Source: Bacteroidota bacterium
Lineage (GTDB): Bacteria > Bacteroidota > Bacteroidia > Bacteroidales > Dysgonomonadaceae
Length of the DNA: 14,375 nucleotides
Assembly (NCBI GenBank): GCA_023399295.1
Contig: JAEWQF010000030.1
Location: 1-14,375, forward strand
Direction of reading: 5' to 3'
Shown here: positions 7,260 through 14,375 of the stretch, piece after piece
How positions within the stretch are numbered: position 1 is the stretch's first letter
How the letters are laid out: each line of letters starts with the position of its first letter
Notes under the pieces: model-generated
What the model saw: only the letters and a program-made list of their open reading frames with translations
Database searches by the model: none
Told to the model about the DNA's origin: nothing
Position numbers and translations under genes: made by a program

Positions 7260-8156
7260 ATGCCATCAGTAGAAATCAATCATTGCCCAATTTGCGGTAG
7301 CAGTGAGCTTGAAAAAATGTTCGACTGTGAGGATCACTTCTCCAGCAGGGAGCTTTTTCCGGTCTGCGACTGTCTTCGATGTCGTTTCCGCTTCACCAGT
7401 CATTTTCCGTCGGAAGAGCACATCGGGGATTATTACGACGCTGCCGATTACATCTCTCACTCCGATTCCAATAAAGGGTTCACCAACAAACTCTACCATC
7501 TCATCCGCAGCATGATGCTGCGGCGCAAAGTGCGGCTTGTGAAGCGATTCTCCCAACAGACTGAGAGCCGTCTGCTGGACATTGGGTGCGGTACCGGTTA
7601 CTTTCTCAATGCCGCAAGAGAGGCAGGATTCCGGGTGTCGGGCATCGAGAAGAACAGCATGGCACGTGAGAAGGCGGCATCTTTGTTCGGTCTCAACCTG
7701 CAGGATGATCTCAACCGTTTCACCCCGGATCAATCGTTTGAAGTGATTACCTTCTGGCATGTACTGGAGCACCTGGAGAAATTGAATGAAACCATTGAAA
7801 AAATAAAGGGTATGCTGGCCCCCAACGGTACAGTTGTCATCGCCTTGCCCAATCATTCCTCTTACGATGCAGGGGTGTATGGCAAGCAGTGGGCCGCTTA
7901 TGATGTGCCGCGCCACCTCTGGCACTTCACGCCCCACACGGTAGAACAACTGATGAAGAAGCACGGCATGAAGGTAGTGTGCAAGTACCGCATGCCGTTG
8001 GATGCATTCTATATCAGCCTCATCAGTGAATCCTATAAGGGTCGGCCACTCCTGATCAGATATCCAAAGGCATTCCTTACAGGCATCGTGGGCTTTTTGC
8101 TCTCGCTGTTCGACCTGAAGAAGAGCAGTTCGATCATCTACATCATCAAACAATAA
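7260..8156 (+). CDS. Class I SAM-dependent methyltransferase with N-terminal zinc ribbon
   Basis: This 298-residue protein opens with a probable four-Cys zinc ribbon: C9-x2-C12 paired with C38-x2-C41 (C36 nearby). A Methyltransf_23-type fold follows. Motif I, LLDIGCGTG, is at residues 105-113; the acidic end of strand 2 is E130 in VSGIEKN; a FWHVLEHL segment at 165-172 is the post-II region typical of this group. A hydrophobic stretch near 270-284 (AFLTGIVGFLLSLF) may touch the membrane. The reaction is methyl transfer from S-adenosylmethionine; the acceptor is unknown. Similar zinc-ribbon methyltransferases often act on sugars or lipid-linked intermediates, but nothing here proves that. It is first in an apparent operon, 12 bases before the MerR gene, and starts at the first ATG after its promoter element that is in frame. 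Confidence 0.87.
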   Translation: MPSVEINHCPICGSSELEKMFDCEDHFSSRELFPVCDCLRCRFRFTSHFPSEEHIGDYYDAADYISHSDSNKGFTNKLYHLIRSMMLRRKVRLVKRFSQQTESRLLDIGCGTGYFLNAAREAGFRVSGIEKNSMAREKAASLFGLNLQDDLNRFTPDQSFEVITFWHVLEHLEKLNETIEKIKGMLAPNGTVVIALPNHSSYDAGVYGKQWAAYDVPRHLWHFTPHTVEQLMKKHGMKVVCKYRMPLDAFYISLISESYKGRPLLIRYPKAFLTGIVGFLLSLFDLKKSSSIIYIIKQ

Positions 8157-8168
8157 CCATCCAGCGCC

Positions 8169-8564
8169 ATGGGTAAAAGAAAGAAACCGATTCAGTTCAG
8201 TGAGAAACGTCTCTACTACTCCATTCAGGAGGTGGCAGACCACTTCGCAGTCAATGTCTCCCTGCTCCGTTTCTGGGAGAAGGAGTTCGACAACATCAGT
8301 CCCAAAAAAACGACTGGAGGTACCCGCCAGTATCGACGAGAGGACATTCAGCAGGTGGAGATTGTCTATCACCTGGTCAAAGAGAAAGGGATGACCCTGG
8401 AGGGAGCCCGCCAAACGTTGCGCAGCAAAAAGGATGAGGAGACCAAACGGGTGGAGACGGTCGCCCGGTTGACAGAGATCAAAAAGGAATTGCTGCTGCT
8501 CGAGGAGGAGTTTGATCAGCTCCATGCACAGCGGAAATATCAGAAATCAATTCCGGGGGAATGA
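8169..8564 (+). CDS. MerR-family transcriptional regulator
   Basis: This 131-residue protein has a MerR winged helix-turn-helix at about residues 15-85. It shows YYSIQEVADHFAVNVSLLRFW (recognition helix region), the wing signature GGTRQYRREDI at 50-60, and VYHLVKEKGMTLEGARQTL. A charged helix at about 90-121 (LTEIKKELLLLEEEFDQL) should dimerise as a coiled coil. It has no C-terminal effector domain and no metal-binding cysteines, unlike MerR or CueR proper; such short forms are common in Bacteroidota. The target is unknown. Its own operon is a candidate, since autoregulation is usual in the family, but I see no dyad with 19-20 base promoter spacing upstream of 7260. The stop overlaps the start of the muramidase gene (ATGA, 8561-8564), suggesting translational coupling. 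Confidence 0.9.
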   Translation: MGKRKKPIQFSEKRLYYSIQEVADHFAVNVSLLRFWEKEFDNISPKKTTGGTRQYRREDIQQVEIVYHLVKEKGMTLEGARQTLRSKKDEETKRVETVARLTEIKKELLLLEEEFDQLHAQRKYQKSIPGE

Positions 8565-9730
8565 CAGGTAACAAACTCTTCTTTCTCATGTTGCTCCTTG
8601 TCGCATGCCTCTCAGTACAAGCGCAGGAGAAAGTGAAGGTGGGAGCAGAACGGACAGACTGTTACCTCCCGCTGCTGGAGGGTAAACGCGTGGTGGTGAT
8701 GACAAACCAGACAGGCATGGCAGGCGATGAACACCTGGTGGATCTGCTGCTGAGGCACCACCAGCAACTGGTGGGGATCTTTTCACCCGAACATGGGTTC
8801 CGGGGCACCGCCGACGCGGGTGAGCATGTATCCAGTTCGGTGGATCAGAGAACCGGTATCCCCATCTGGTCACTCTACGGAAGCGGAAGCGGTAAGCCTG
8901 CCGCCGATAAAATGAAAGCGTTCGATGTGCTGCTGTTCGACCTGCAGGATGTGGGCCTCCGGTTTTATACCTACTACGCCAGCATGGCACGGTTGATGGA
9001 TGCCTGTGCTGCGCATGGCAAGCAGATGATCGTACTGGACCGCCCCAATCCCAACGGCATGTATGTGGATGGTCCGATCCTGGAGATGAAACACAAGTCG
9101 GGTGTGGGCTGGCTCCCCATCCCGGTGGTGCATGGTATGACACTGGGCGAGCTGGCGCTGATGATCAACGGCGAGGGATGGCTGCCGGAGAAGAGGGTCT
9201 GCGACCTCACTGTGATTGCCTGCGAGAACTACACCCACCAGACCCGTTACGAGCTGCCCGTCGCTCCCTCACCCAACCTGCCCAACAACCATGCCATCTA
9301 CCTCTACCCCTCAACCTGTCTCTTCGAAGGGACGGTGGTCAGTCTGGGAAGAGGCACCCCCTACCCCTTTGAGCTGTACGGACATCCCAATTACAGAGGA
9401 TCAGCGTTTTCATTTACACCGCGAAGTCTCCCTGGAGCCAAGAACCCGCCACTGCTCAACAAAAAGTGCTATGGTGTGGATCTGCGGGAGCTGCCTGAAG
9501 AACAGATCATCGCCGACGGATTCGACCTTTCCTACCTGATCGACGCCTACCGGAACCTGGATATGGGTGACAAATTCTTCACCTCCTTCTTCGAGAAACT
9601 GGTAGGTGTTGATTACATCCGGCAGGATATCATGGACGGTAAATCGGCTACTGAGATCAAAAAACAGTGGCATTGCGATGTGGAACTGTTCAAAAAACAA
9701 CGAAAGCCCTACCTGCTCTACGAGGAATAG
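8561..9730 (+). CDS. NamZ-like exo-beta-N-acetylmuramidase (DUF1343, GH171-type), exported
   Basis: This 389-residue protein has the DUF1343/NamZ hallmarks: MTNQTG at 47-52, IFSPEHGFRGTADAGEHV at 73-90, DLQDVGLRFYTYY at 127-139, DRPNPNG at 160-166, HGMT at 191-194 and SLGRGTPYPFE in the second half. Characterised members in Bacillus subtilis and Tannerella forsythia release terminal MurNAc from the non-reducing end of peptidoglycan fragments. E77 in the PEHG motif is my candidate catalytic acid; that is inference. The N-terminus is a signal peptide, so it should act in the periplasm or outside. Cleavage could follow VQA (signal peptidase I, residue 21) or precede C16 in LVAC (lipobox). The product would feed cell-wall recycling or MurNAc scavenging. 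It overlaps the MerR gene by four bases; the first ATG supplies the basic n-region. Confidence 0.9.
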   Translation: MTGNKLFFLMLLLVACLSVQAQEKVKVGAERTDCYLPLLEGKRVVVMTNQTGMAGDEHLVDLLLRHHQQLVGIFSPEHGFRGTADAGEHVSSSVDQRTGIPIWSLYGSGSGKPAADKMKAFDVLLFDLQDVGLRFYTYYASMARLMDACAAHGKQMIVLDRPNPNGMYVDGPILEMKHKSGVGWLPIPVVHGMTLGELALMINGEGWLPEKRVCDLTVIACENYTHQTRYELPVAPSPNLPNNHAIYLYPSTCLFEGTVVSLGRGTPYPFELYGHPNYRGSAFSFTPRSLPGAKNPPLLNKKCYGVDLRELPEEQIIADGFDLSYLIDAYRNLDMGDKFFTSFFEKLVGVDYIRQDIMDGKSATEIKKQWHCDVELFKKQRKPYLLYEE

Positions 9731-9794
9731 CGAGAGATGGAGCTCCCCACTCCCAAATCCGAAATCATATATCCTACTTCCCAAATAGTTTTTG

Positions 9795-9802
9795 TATTTT
9801 TG
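9795..9802 (+). promoter_or_regulatory. Candidate -7 element of the valS promoter
   Basis: TATTTTTG fits TAnnTTTG and lies 91 bases before the valS ATG, inside an AT-rich patch after the muramidase stop. The implied leader of about 85 bases contains a repeated octamer GCACAATG (9813-9820 and 9865-9872) and a weak AAACAG/CTGTTT stem (9827-9832, 9845-9850). No -33 element is clear. Confidence 0.5.
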
Positions 9803-9893
9803 CACTTCAATTGCACAATGTAGATGAAACAGAACTAGAAAGAGCTGTTTGATGAATTTGTGTCGCACAATGCATAAGAACTGATTCACAATT

Positions 9894-12530
9894 ATGGAGA
9901 TTGCAAGCAAATACAACCCCACCGAGGTTGAAGAGAAGTGGTACCAGTACTGGATGGAACACAACCTGTTTCACTCCGAACCGGATGAACGGGAACCCTA
10001 TACCATCGTCATCCCGCCACCCAACGTCACCGGCGTGCTGCACATGGGACACATGCTCAACAACACCATCCAGGATGTACTGGTGCGTCGTGCTCGCATG
10101 CAGGGCAAGAACGCCTGCTGGGTGCCAGGTACCGACCATGCCTCCATTGCCACCGAGGCGAAAGTGGTGCACCGTCTCGCGACACAAGGCATCAGCAAGA
10201 GAGACATCACACGTGAACAGTTCCTCGATCATGCCTGGGAGTGGACCCGCGAACACGGCGGGATCATCCTGGAGCAGCTGAAGAAGCTGGGTGCCTCCTG
10301 CGACTGGCAAAGAACCGCCTTCACGATGGATGAGGCGCGCTCGGAGAGCGTACTGCGTGTCTTCTGCGATCTCTATGAAAAGGGACTGATCTACCGGGGT
10401 GTGCGCATGGTCAACTGGGACCCGAAGGCGCTCACCGCCCTCTCCGACGAGGAGGTGATCCACAAGGAGGTGAACGGCAAACTCTATTACCTGCGGTACA
10501 TGATTGAGGGAGATCCCGACGGCGGTTATGCCGTGGTGGCCACCACCCGTCCCGAGACCATCATGGGTGATACCGCCATGTGCATCAACCCGAACGACCC
10601 CAAGAATGCACACCTGAAGGGGAAGATGGTGATTGTACCCCTGGTGAACCGCGTGATCCCGGTGATCGAGGATGCGTACGTGGACATCGATTTCGGTACC
10701 GGCTGTCTGAAGGTGACCCCGGCACACGACGTGAACGACTATGTGCTGGGAGAGAAGTACAACCTCCCTGCAATCGATATTTTTAATCCCGATGGCACGC
10801 TCAACGAGCATGGTGCGATGTATGCCGGGATGGAACGCTTTGCCGTGCGCAAGCAGATCGAGAAGGACCTGGAAGCTGCCGGACTGATGGAGAAGATGGA
10901 ACCCTACACCAACAAGGTGGGCTTCTCAGAGCGCACCGACGAGGCAATTGAGCCAAAGCTCTCCATGCAATGGTTCATGAAGATGGATGAGCTGGCAAAG
11001 CCGGCTGCCGAAGCGGTGGAGAACGACACCATCCGCTTCTTCCCGGAGAAATACAAAAACAGCTACCGCCACTGGATGGAGCAGATCAAGGACTGGTGCA
11101 TCAGTCGCCAGCTTTGGTGGGGCCACCAGATACCGGCCTATTACCTCCCACAGGGGGGCTATGTGGTGGGACTGACCCGTGAGGAGGCATTTGAGAAGGC
11201 TAAAAAACAGGTGGACTACCCGATCACCATCGATGAGCTGAAACAGGATGAGGATGTGCTGGACACCTGGTTCTCCTCCTGGTTATGGCCCATCTCCGTC
11301 TTCGATGGCATCCGTCATCCGGAGAACAAAGAGATCAACTACTACTATCCTACCAACGACCTGGTAACGGCACCCGATATCATCTTCTTCTGGGTGGCCC
11401 GCATGATCATGTCGGGTTATGAATACCGTCAGGATCTTTGCTTCAGGAACGTCTACTTCACCGGTATCGTACGCGACAAGCAGGGCAGGAAGATGTCGAA
11501 GCAGCTGGGTAACTCACCCGATCCCATCGAGCTGATGAACAGATATGGTGCCGACGGCGTCCGCATGGGGATGCTCCTCTCCTCTGCTGCCGGCAACGAC
11601 CTGCTGTTCGACGAGACCCTCTGCGAGCAGGGTCGCAATTTCAACAACAAGATATGGAATGCCTTCCGACTGATCAAGGGCTGGGAGACCAATGAGAACC
11701 AAGCCCAGCCGGAGTCGTCACAGATCGCCATCAAATGGTTCGGCAACAAGCTCTCCGAGACCATTGCGGAAATGGACGACCTCTTCTCCAAATACCGACT
11801 CTCGGAAGCACTGATGCTCCTCTACAAGCTCTTCTGGGATGAGTTCTCCTCCTGGTACCTGGAGATGATCAAGCCTGCCTACCAGCAACCCATCGACAGC
11901 GAGACCTACCGGGTGACGCTTGACTATTTCGATGCGCTGCTCCGCCTGCTGCACCCCTTTATGCCCTTTATCACCGAAGAGCTCTGGCAGTCATTGCAAC
12001 AGAGAAAGGCAGGCGAGAGCATCATGACCGCATTGCAGCCGAAAGAAACAAACAGAAACCGGGAACTGCTGTCACAATTTGAAGAGGTGAAACAGGTGAT
12101 TGCCGGTGTGCGTACGATTCGCCTGGAAAAGAACATCCCCAACAAGGATGTGCTGGATTTGCAGGTGATTGGCGGTCATTGTGATCTGTTCAACAGCGTG
12201 ATTACAAAGATGTGCAACCTCACCTCACTCACGGTTGTTACCGAAAAAGAGGCAGGAGCCGCAGGATTCATGGTAGGGACCACCGAGTACTCGGTTCCCC
12301 TTTCCGATAAGATGGATGTGGAAGCAGAGCTGCTAAAGCTGAAAGCAGAACTGGCATACACCGAAGGCTTCCTGCTGTCGGTAAGCAGAAAGCTGGCCAA
12401 TGAACGTTTCGTGCTGAATGCAAAGCCGGAGATTGTGGAGATCGAGCGGAAGAAAATGGCAGATGCCGAAAGTAAGATCGCATCACTGAAAGAGAATATC
12501 GCCGCATTGGAGAAACAACCCGGGCAGTAA
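9894..12530 (+). CDS. valS: Valine--tRNA ligase
   Basis: This 878-residue class Ia synthetase charges tRNA-Val in the cytoplasm. The ATP-binding HIGH motif appears as HMGH at residues 50-53 within PPPNVTGVLHMGHMLNN. The second signature is KMSKQ at 533-537. The CP1 editing domain is recognisable by TTRPETIMGDTA, and by GTGCLKVTPAHDVNDY further on. The WWGHQIPAY segment and the DVLDTWFSSWLWP segment are typical of ValRS. The C-terminus is a coiled-coil tRNA-binding arm (about 815-876, LLKLKAELAYTEGFLLSV onward). Length is slightly below E. coli ValRS (951) and matches Bacteroidales forms. The start MEIASKYNPTEVE is the conserved one. The gene has its own promoter candidate, and the GH5 gene follows 30 bases after the stop. 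Confidence 0.97.
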   Translation: MEIASKYNPTEVEEKWYQYWMEHNLFHSEPDEREPYTIVIPPPNVTGVLHMGHMLNNTIQDVLVRRARMQGKNACWVPGTDHASIATEAKVVHRLATQGISKRDITREQFLDHAWEWTREHGGIILEQLKKLGASCDWQRTAFTMDEARSESVLRVFCDLYEKGLIYRGVRMVNWDPKALTALSDEEVIHKEVNGKLYYLRYMIEGDPDGGYAVVATTRPETIMGDTAMCINPNDPKNAHLKGKMVIVPLVNRVIPVIEDAYVDIDFGTGCLKVTPAHDVNDYVLGEKYNLPAIDIFNPDGTLNEHGAMYAGMERFAVRKQIEKDLEAAGLMEKMEPYTNKVGFSERTDEAIEPKLSMQWFMKMDELAKPAAEAVENDTIRFFPEKYKNSYRHWMEQIKDWCISRQLWWGHQIPAYYLPQGGYVVGLTREEAFEKAKKQVDYPITIDELKQDEDVLDTWFSSWLWPISVFDGIRHPENKEINYYYPTNDLVTAPDIIFFWVARMIMSGYEYRQDLCFRNVYFTGIVRDKQGRKMSKQLGNSPDPIELMNRYGADGVRMGMLLSSAAGNDLLFDETLCEQGRNFNNKIWNAFRLIKGWETNENQAQPESSQIAIKWFGNKLSETIAEMDDLFSKYRLSEALMLLYKLFWDEFSSWYLEMIKPAYQQPIDSETYRVTLDYFDALLRLLHPFMPFITEELWQSLQQRKAGESIMTALQPKETNRNRELLSQFEEVKQVIAGVRTIRLEKNIPNKDVLDLQVIGGHCDLFNSVITKMCNLTSLTVVTEKEAGAAGFMVGTTEYSVPLSDKMDVEAELLKLKAELAYTEGFLLSVSRKLANERFVLNAKPEIVEIERKKMADAESKIASLKENIAALEKQPGQ

Positions 12531-12560
12531 ACATGGACGTCATCTTCATCCCAAAATAAC

Positions 12561-14099
12561 ATGAAGCATCAATTTCCTGCTCTTCAACTAGTGGCAACCA
12601 TCCTTTTGTTTGTTGTCACTCTTTCATGTTCCTCTTCGAATGACTCGCCAGTAGAACATCCTTTCCTTGACATAAAAAGTATCTCATCCAAAAACCTCCC
12701 TGCCGACGGTGGTGAGACGATTATCAGTGTAGGCTCGCGTCCGGCGGCCACTGCGCTGTCCGATGCTGGGTGGTTGTCTTTGAAATCATCCACTCCACAG
12801 GAGAACCATACTTCGTTTCTGTTCACGGCAGAGGCAAATAAAGGTGACTCACGCATGGCAAACATCATTGTGACTGCCGGCGACAAGCAGGAGACCCTCA
12901 TTGTCGTTCAGGAGAAAGGTGACAATAGCGAAAGTGATCCTGCAGACGAGTCACAGCCTGCAGTAATAGTGGCTCGCCAGTTGGGCCTGGGATGGAATCT
13001 GGGCAATCAGCTCGATGCACACACCAACAACGTGGCAGGCGAAACAGTGTGGGGGAACGGCAAAGCCACGCAAGAAACGCTCCACAAGGTGAGGGAGGCT
13101 GGTTTTACATCGGTGCGCATACCCGTCACCTGGTTAGGCAAAGTGGGTGTGGCACCTGATTATATGATCAACTCCGAATGGCTGGAACGTGTGGCAGAGG
13201 TTGTGGGTTATGCCGAGCAAGCCGGATTGAAAGCGATCATCAACATTCACCATGATGGTCACCGAAGTGAGAATGAACCGGGAAACTGGCTCGATATCAC
13301 GAAAGCTGCTACAAGCAGTGCCGCCAACGAGGCCATCAAGGCACAGCTAAATGCCATGTGGACACAGATAGCCGACCGCTTCAAAGAGAAAGGGGAGTTC
13401 CTGATCTTCGAAGGTGTGAACGAGATTCATGACGGAAAATGGGGTTACGGTGACAATACCAGTGACGGCGGGAAGCAGTATGCCATCCTCAATGAGTGGC
13501 AACAGACGTTTGTGGATGCCGTGCGTGCTGTCGGTGGCAACAATGCCACCCGTTACCTGGGTATCAGCGGTTACACCACCAATCCCGAGTTGACGATGAA
13601 ACACCTGAAGCTGCCCGAGGATCCTGCAAAAGATCGCCTGCTGGTATCAGTGCACTTTTATGACCCCCATGAATTCACACTGACTGATAAGTTTAGTGAG
13701 TGGGGACACACCGGTGCCACAGGAAAGAAAGAGAAATGGGGTGACGAAGATCACCTGAGGAGGGTGTTTGCTGATTTGAAAGACACCTATGTCGACAAGG
13801 GTATACCCGTTTATATCGGAGAGATGGGCTGCGTGCACCGTAGCGACAGTCGCTCCGAGTCGTTCCGGAAATACTACCTGGAGTATTTGTGCAAGGCCGC
13901 ACGCACCTATGGCATGGCCGCATTTTACTGGGACAACGGAAGTACCGGTACGGGTCATGAAAGCTCGGGTCTTTTCGATCATGCTACTGGCAATTATGTC
14001 AACAATGGCAAAGATATTGTGGAGGTCATGAAAAGAGGTTATTTTACTACCGACACCTCTTACACGTTGGAAACCGTCTATCACAATGCCCCCCAATAA
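12561..14099 (+). CDS. BACON-domain GH5 endo-beta-glucanase-like lipoprotein
   Basis: This 512-residue protein begins with a lipoprotein signal; the lipobox TLSC puts the lipidated Cys at 23, followed by SSSNDS. Residues about 36-118 form a BACON domain (NLPADGGETIISV, then GWLSL, DSRMANIIVTAG and IVVQEKG). An acidic linker (119-133) joins it to a GH5 catalytic domain (about 134-497). That domain shows GLGWNLGNQLDA at 142-153, ETVWGN at 161-166, VRIPVTW at 185-191, IHHDGH at 229-234, acid/base N287-E288 in GVNEIHD, HFYDPHEFT at 365-373, nucleophile E421 in YIGEMG, and W457 near the end. The pattern suggests subfamily GH5_4 (endoglucanase or xyloglucanase), by eye only. It should sit at the cell surface or in the periplasm and cut beta-1,4-glucans. 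Tandem stops TAA-TAG close it. No SusC/SusD genes lie in view. Confidence 0.92.
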   Translation: MKHQFPALQLVATILLFVVTLSCSSSNDSPVEHPFLDIKSISSKNLPADGGETIISVGSRPAATALSDAGWLSLKSSTPQENHTSFLFTAEANKGDSRMANIIVTAGDKQETLIVVQEKGDNSESDPADESQPAVIVARQLGLGWNLGNQLDAHTNNVAGETVWGNGKATQETLHKVREAGFTSVRIPVTWLGKVGVAPDYMINSEWLERVAEVVGYAEQAGLKAIINIHHDGHRSENEPGNWLDITKAATSSAANEAIKAQLNAMWTQIADRFKEKGEFLIFEGVNEIHDGKWGYGDNTSDGGKQYAILNEWQQTFVDAVRAVGGNNATRYLGISGYTTNPELTMKHLKLPEDPAKDRLLVSVHFYDPHEFTLTDKFSEWGHTGATGKKEKWGDEDHLRRVFADLKDTYVDKGIPVYIGEMGCVHRSDSRSESFRKYYLEYLCKAARTYGMAAFYWDNGSTGTGHESSGLFDHATGNYVNNGKDIVEVMKRGYFTTDTSYTLETVYHNAPQ

Positions 14100-14106
14100 T
14101 AGGAAT

Positions 14107-14151
14107 CTGCCATTGTGCATCTTCACGGTAACAGGGTCAATGGGCAGTTTT
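14107..14151 (+). terminator. Probable intrinsic terminator after the GH5 gene
   Basis: CTGCCATTG (14107-14115) pairs with CAATGGGCAG (14138-14147), a 9-bp stem with one bulged G, and TTTT follows at once. The 22-base loop is long for a terminator. The element begins 8 bases after the GH5 stop. Its right edge touches the stop codon of the converging helix-hairpin-helix gene (14150-14152). On the minus strand no T-run follows the stem, so it mainly suits the GH5 transcript. Confidence 0.5.
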
Positions 14152-14375
14152 AAAACTCCAGATAGGGTTCCAGCCGGATGATATCTGCATCCGTGAATTG
14201 ATCCAGCATCGCCAACTCACGGATCGATTGGATGTCACCCTTCTTACGACGGAGGTTCACAATGGCTTTCACCTGCTCATAGTTGAGGTAGGGATGGCGG
14301 AGCAGATCGCTGAACGCTGCACGGTTGACCGGCAGGCGACGGTAGAGGCTGTCTGGCGTAATATAGTGCGATATG
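14150..14375 (-). CDS. Helix-hairpin-helix (ComEA-like) protein, C-terminal part (5' truncated by window)
   Basis: On the minus strand the frame is open from the window edge to TAA at 14150-14152, giving 74 residues. The translation includes RLPVNRAAFSDLLRHPYLNY, then EQVKAIVNLRRKKGDI, SIRELAMLDQFTDADIIRL and a terminal EPYLEF. This is the repeated helix-hairpin-helix pattern (N-x-A-x3-L then I-x-RKKxG) seen at the C-terminus of Bacteroidota ComEA-like proteins, which bind DNA non-specifically; a role in DNA uptake is possible but unproven. The frame is supported by conserved-looking residues and the absence of internal stops. The N-terminus, any signal peptide and full length lie outside the window. 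Confidence 0.75.
   Translation of the reverse strand, partial: ISHYITPDSLYRRLPVNRAAFSDLLRHPYLNYEQVKAIVNLRRKKGDIQSIRELAMLDQFTDADIIRLEPYLEF

Noticed and set aside
7266..8525. 419-codon open frame on the minus strand across both the methyltransferase and MerR genes
   Set aside because: Its translation has no recognisable domain, while both + strand frames give clear families with intact motifs. The long antisense frame reflects codon composition of the real genes.
9739..9746. GGAGCTCC palindrome after the muramidase stop as a terminator
   Set aside because: It has no loop and no following T-tract. The T-rich stretch at 9789-9801 is better explained as the valS promoter.
9813..9872. Repeated octamer GCACAATG in the valS leader as operator pair
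   Set aside because: Two copies 52 bases apart with no dyad symmetry are weak evidence; chance in a short AT-rich region cannot be excluded.
9852..9884. Ten-codon upstream frame (MNLCRTMHKN) before valS as an attenuator peptide
   Set aside because: It contains no valine codon, and no competing terminator hairpin with a T-run is visible, so valine-responsive attenuation is not supported.
9807..10811. 334-codon minus-strand open frame over the valS start
   Set aside because: It is the complement of conserved ValRS sequence, His/Val-rich in the way such shadows usually are, with no start context or family features.
4355..12530. AlaRS and ValRS genes in the same window as a hint of a tRNA-linked or toxin system
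   Set aside because: Both are full-length housekeeping enzymes with all motifs intact and lie in separate transcription units; no tRNA gene, toxin or duplicate synthetase fragment is present.
14146..14157. Perfect 12-base palindrome AGTTTTAAAACT over the helix-hairpin-helix stop codon
   Set aside because: It is mostly an A/T run where the terminator T-tract meets the coding end of the opposite gene; no separate function is needed to explain it.

Overview
The window looks like chromosomal DNA from a Bacteroidota species, most likely order Bacteroidales. Three things support this. Every visible promoter candidate has the Bacteroidota -7 element TAnnTTTG, and start codons lack convincing Shine-Dalgarno sites. 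The proteins read as Bacteroidales orthologues (LptD-like C-terminus, AlaRS, ValRS). One gene encodes a BACON-domain GH5 lipoprotein, an architecture typical of this phylum. A Dysgonomonadaceae or Porphyromonadaceae-like source is a guess from protein flavour, not something I could test.

Layout. The 3' end of an LptD-like outer-membrane protein gene (1-648, +) runs tail to tail into rarA (649-1938, -) with no intergenic base. A divergent promoter region (about 1939-2028) separates rarA from a two-gene + strand unit: a bile-acid:sodium symporter family transporter (2029-2994) and a large PlsC-type acyltransferase (3004-4314). alaS (4355-6976, -) converges on that unit. A 283-base divergent intergenic region (6977-7259) carries opposed promoter elements and a strong inverted repeat in the alaS leader. 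It leads into a tight + strand operon: Zn-ribbon methyltransferase (7260-8156), MerR-type regulator (8169-8564) and a NamZ/DUF1343 exo-muramidase (8561-9730, overlapping the regulator by 4 bases). valS (9894-12530, +) has its own promoter candidate. It is followed after 30 bases by a GH5 endoglucanase-like lipoprotein (12561-14099, +) that ends at a plausible hairpin terminator. The 3' end of a helix-hairpin-helix (ComEA-like) protein gene enters from the right on the - strand (14150-14375).

How the genes fit together. Most are housekeeping: two aminoacyl-tRNA synthetases, a replication-fork ATPase, outer-membrane LPS assembly and phospholipid acylation. The accessory part is envelope and glycan oriented: a muramidase co-transcribed with a MerR regulator, and a secreted beta-glucanase downstream of valS. 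I see no phage, transposon, CRISPR, tRNA or rRNA gene, and no defence or biosynthetic cluster. I found no clear candidate for an undescribed system. The best second-look items are the MTase-MerR-NamZ operon, the inverted repeat in the alaS leader, and the H-x5-D variant acyltransferase paired with a BASS transporter.
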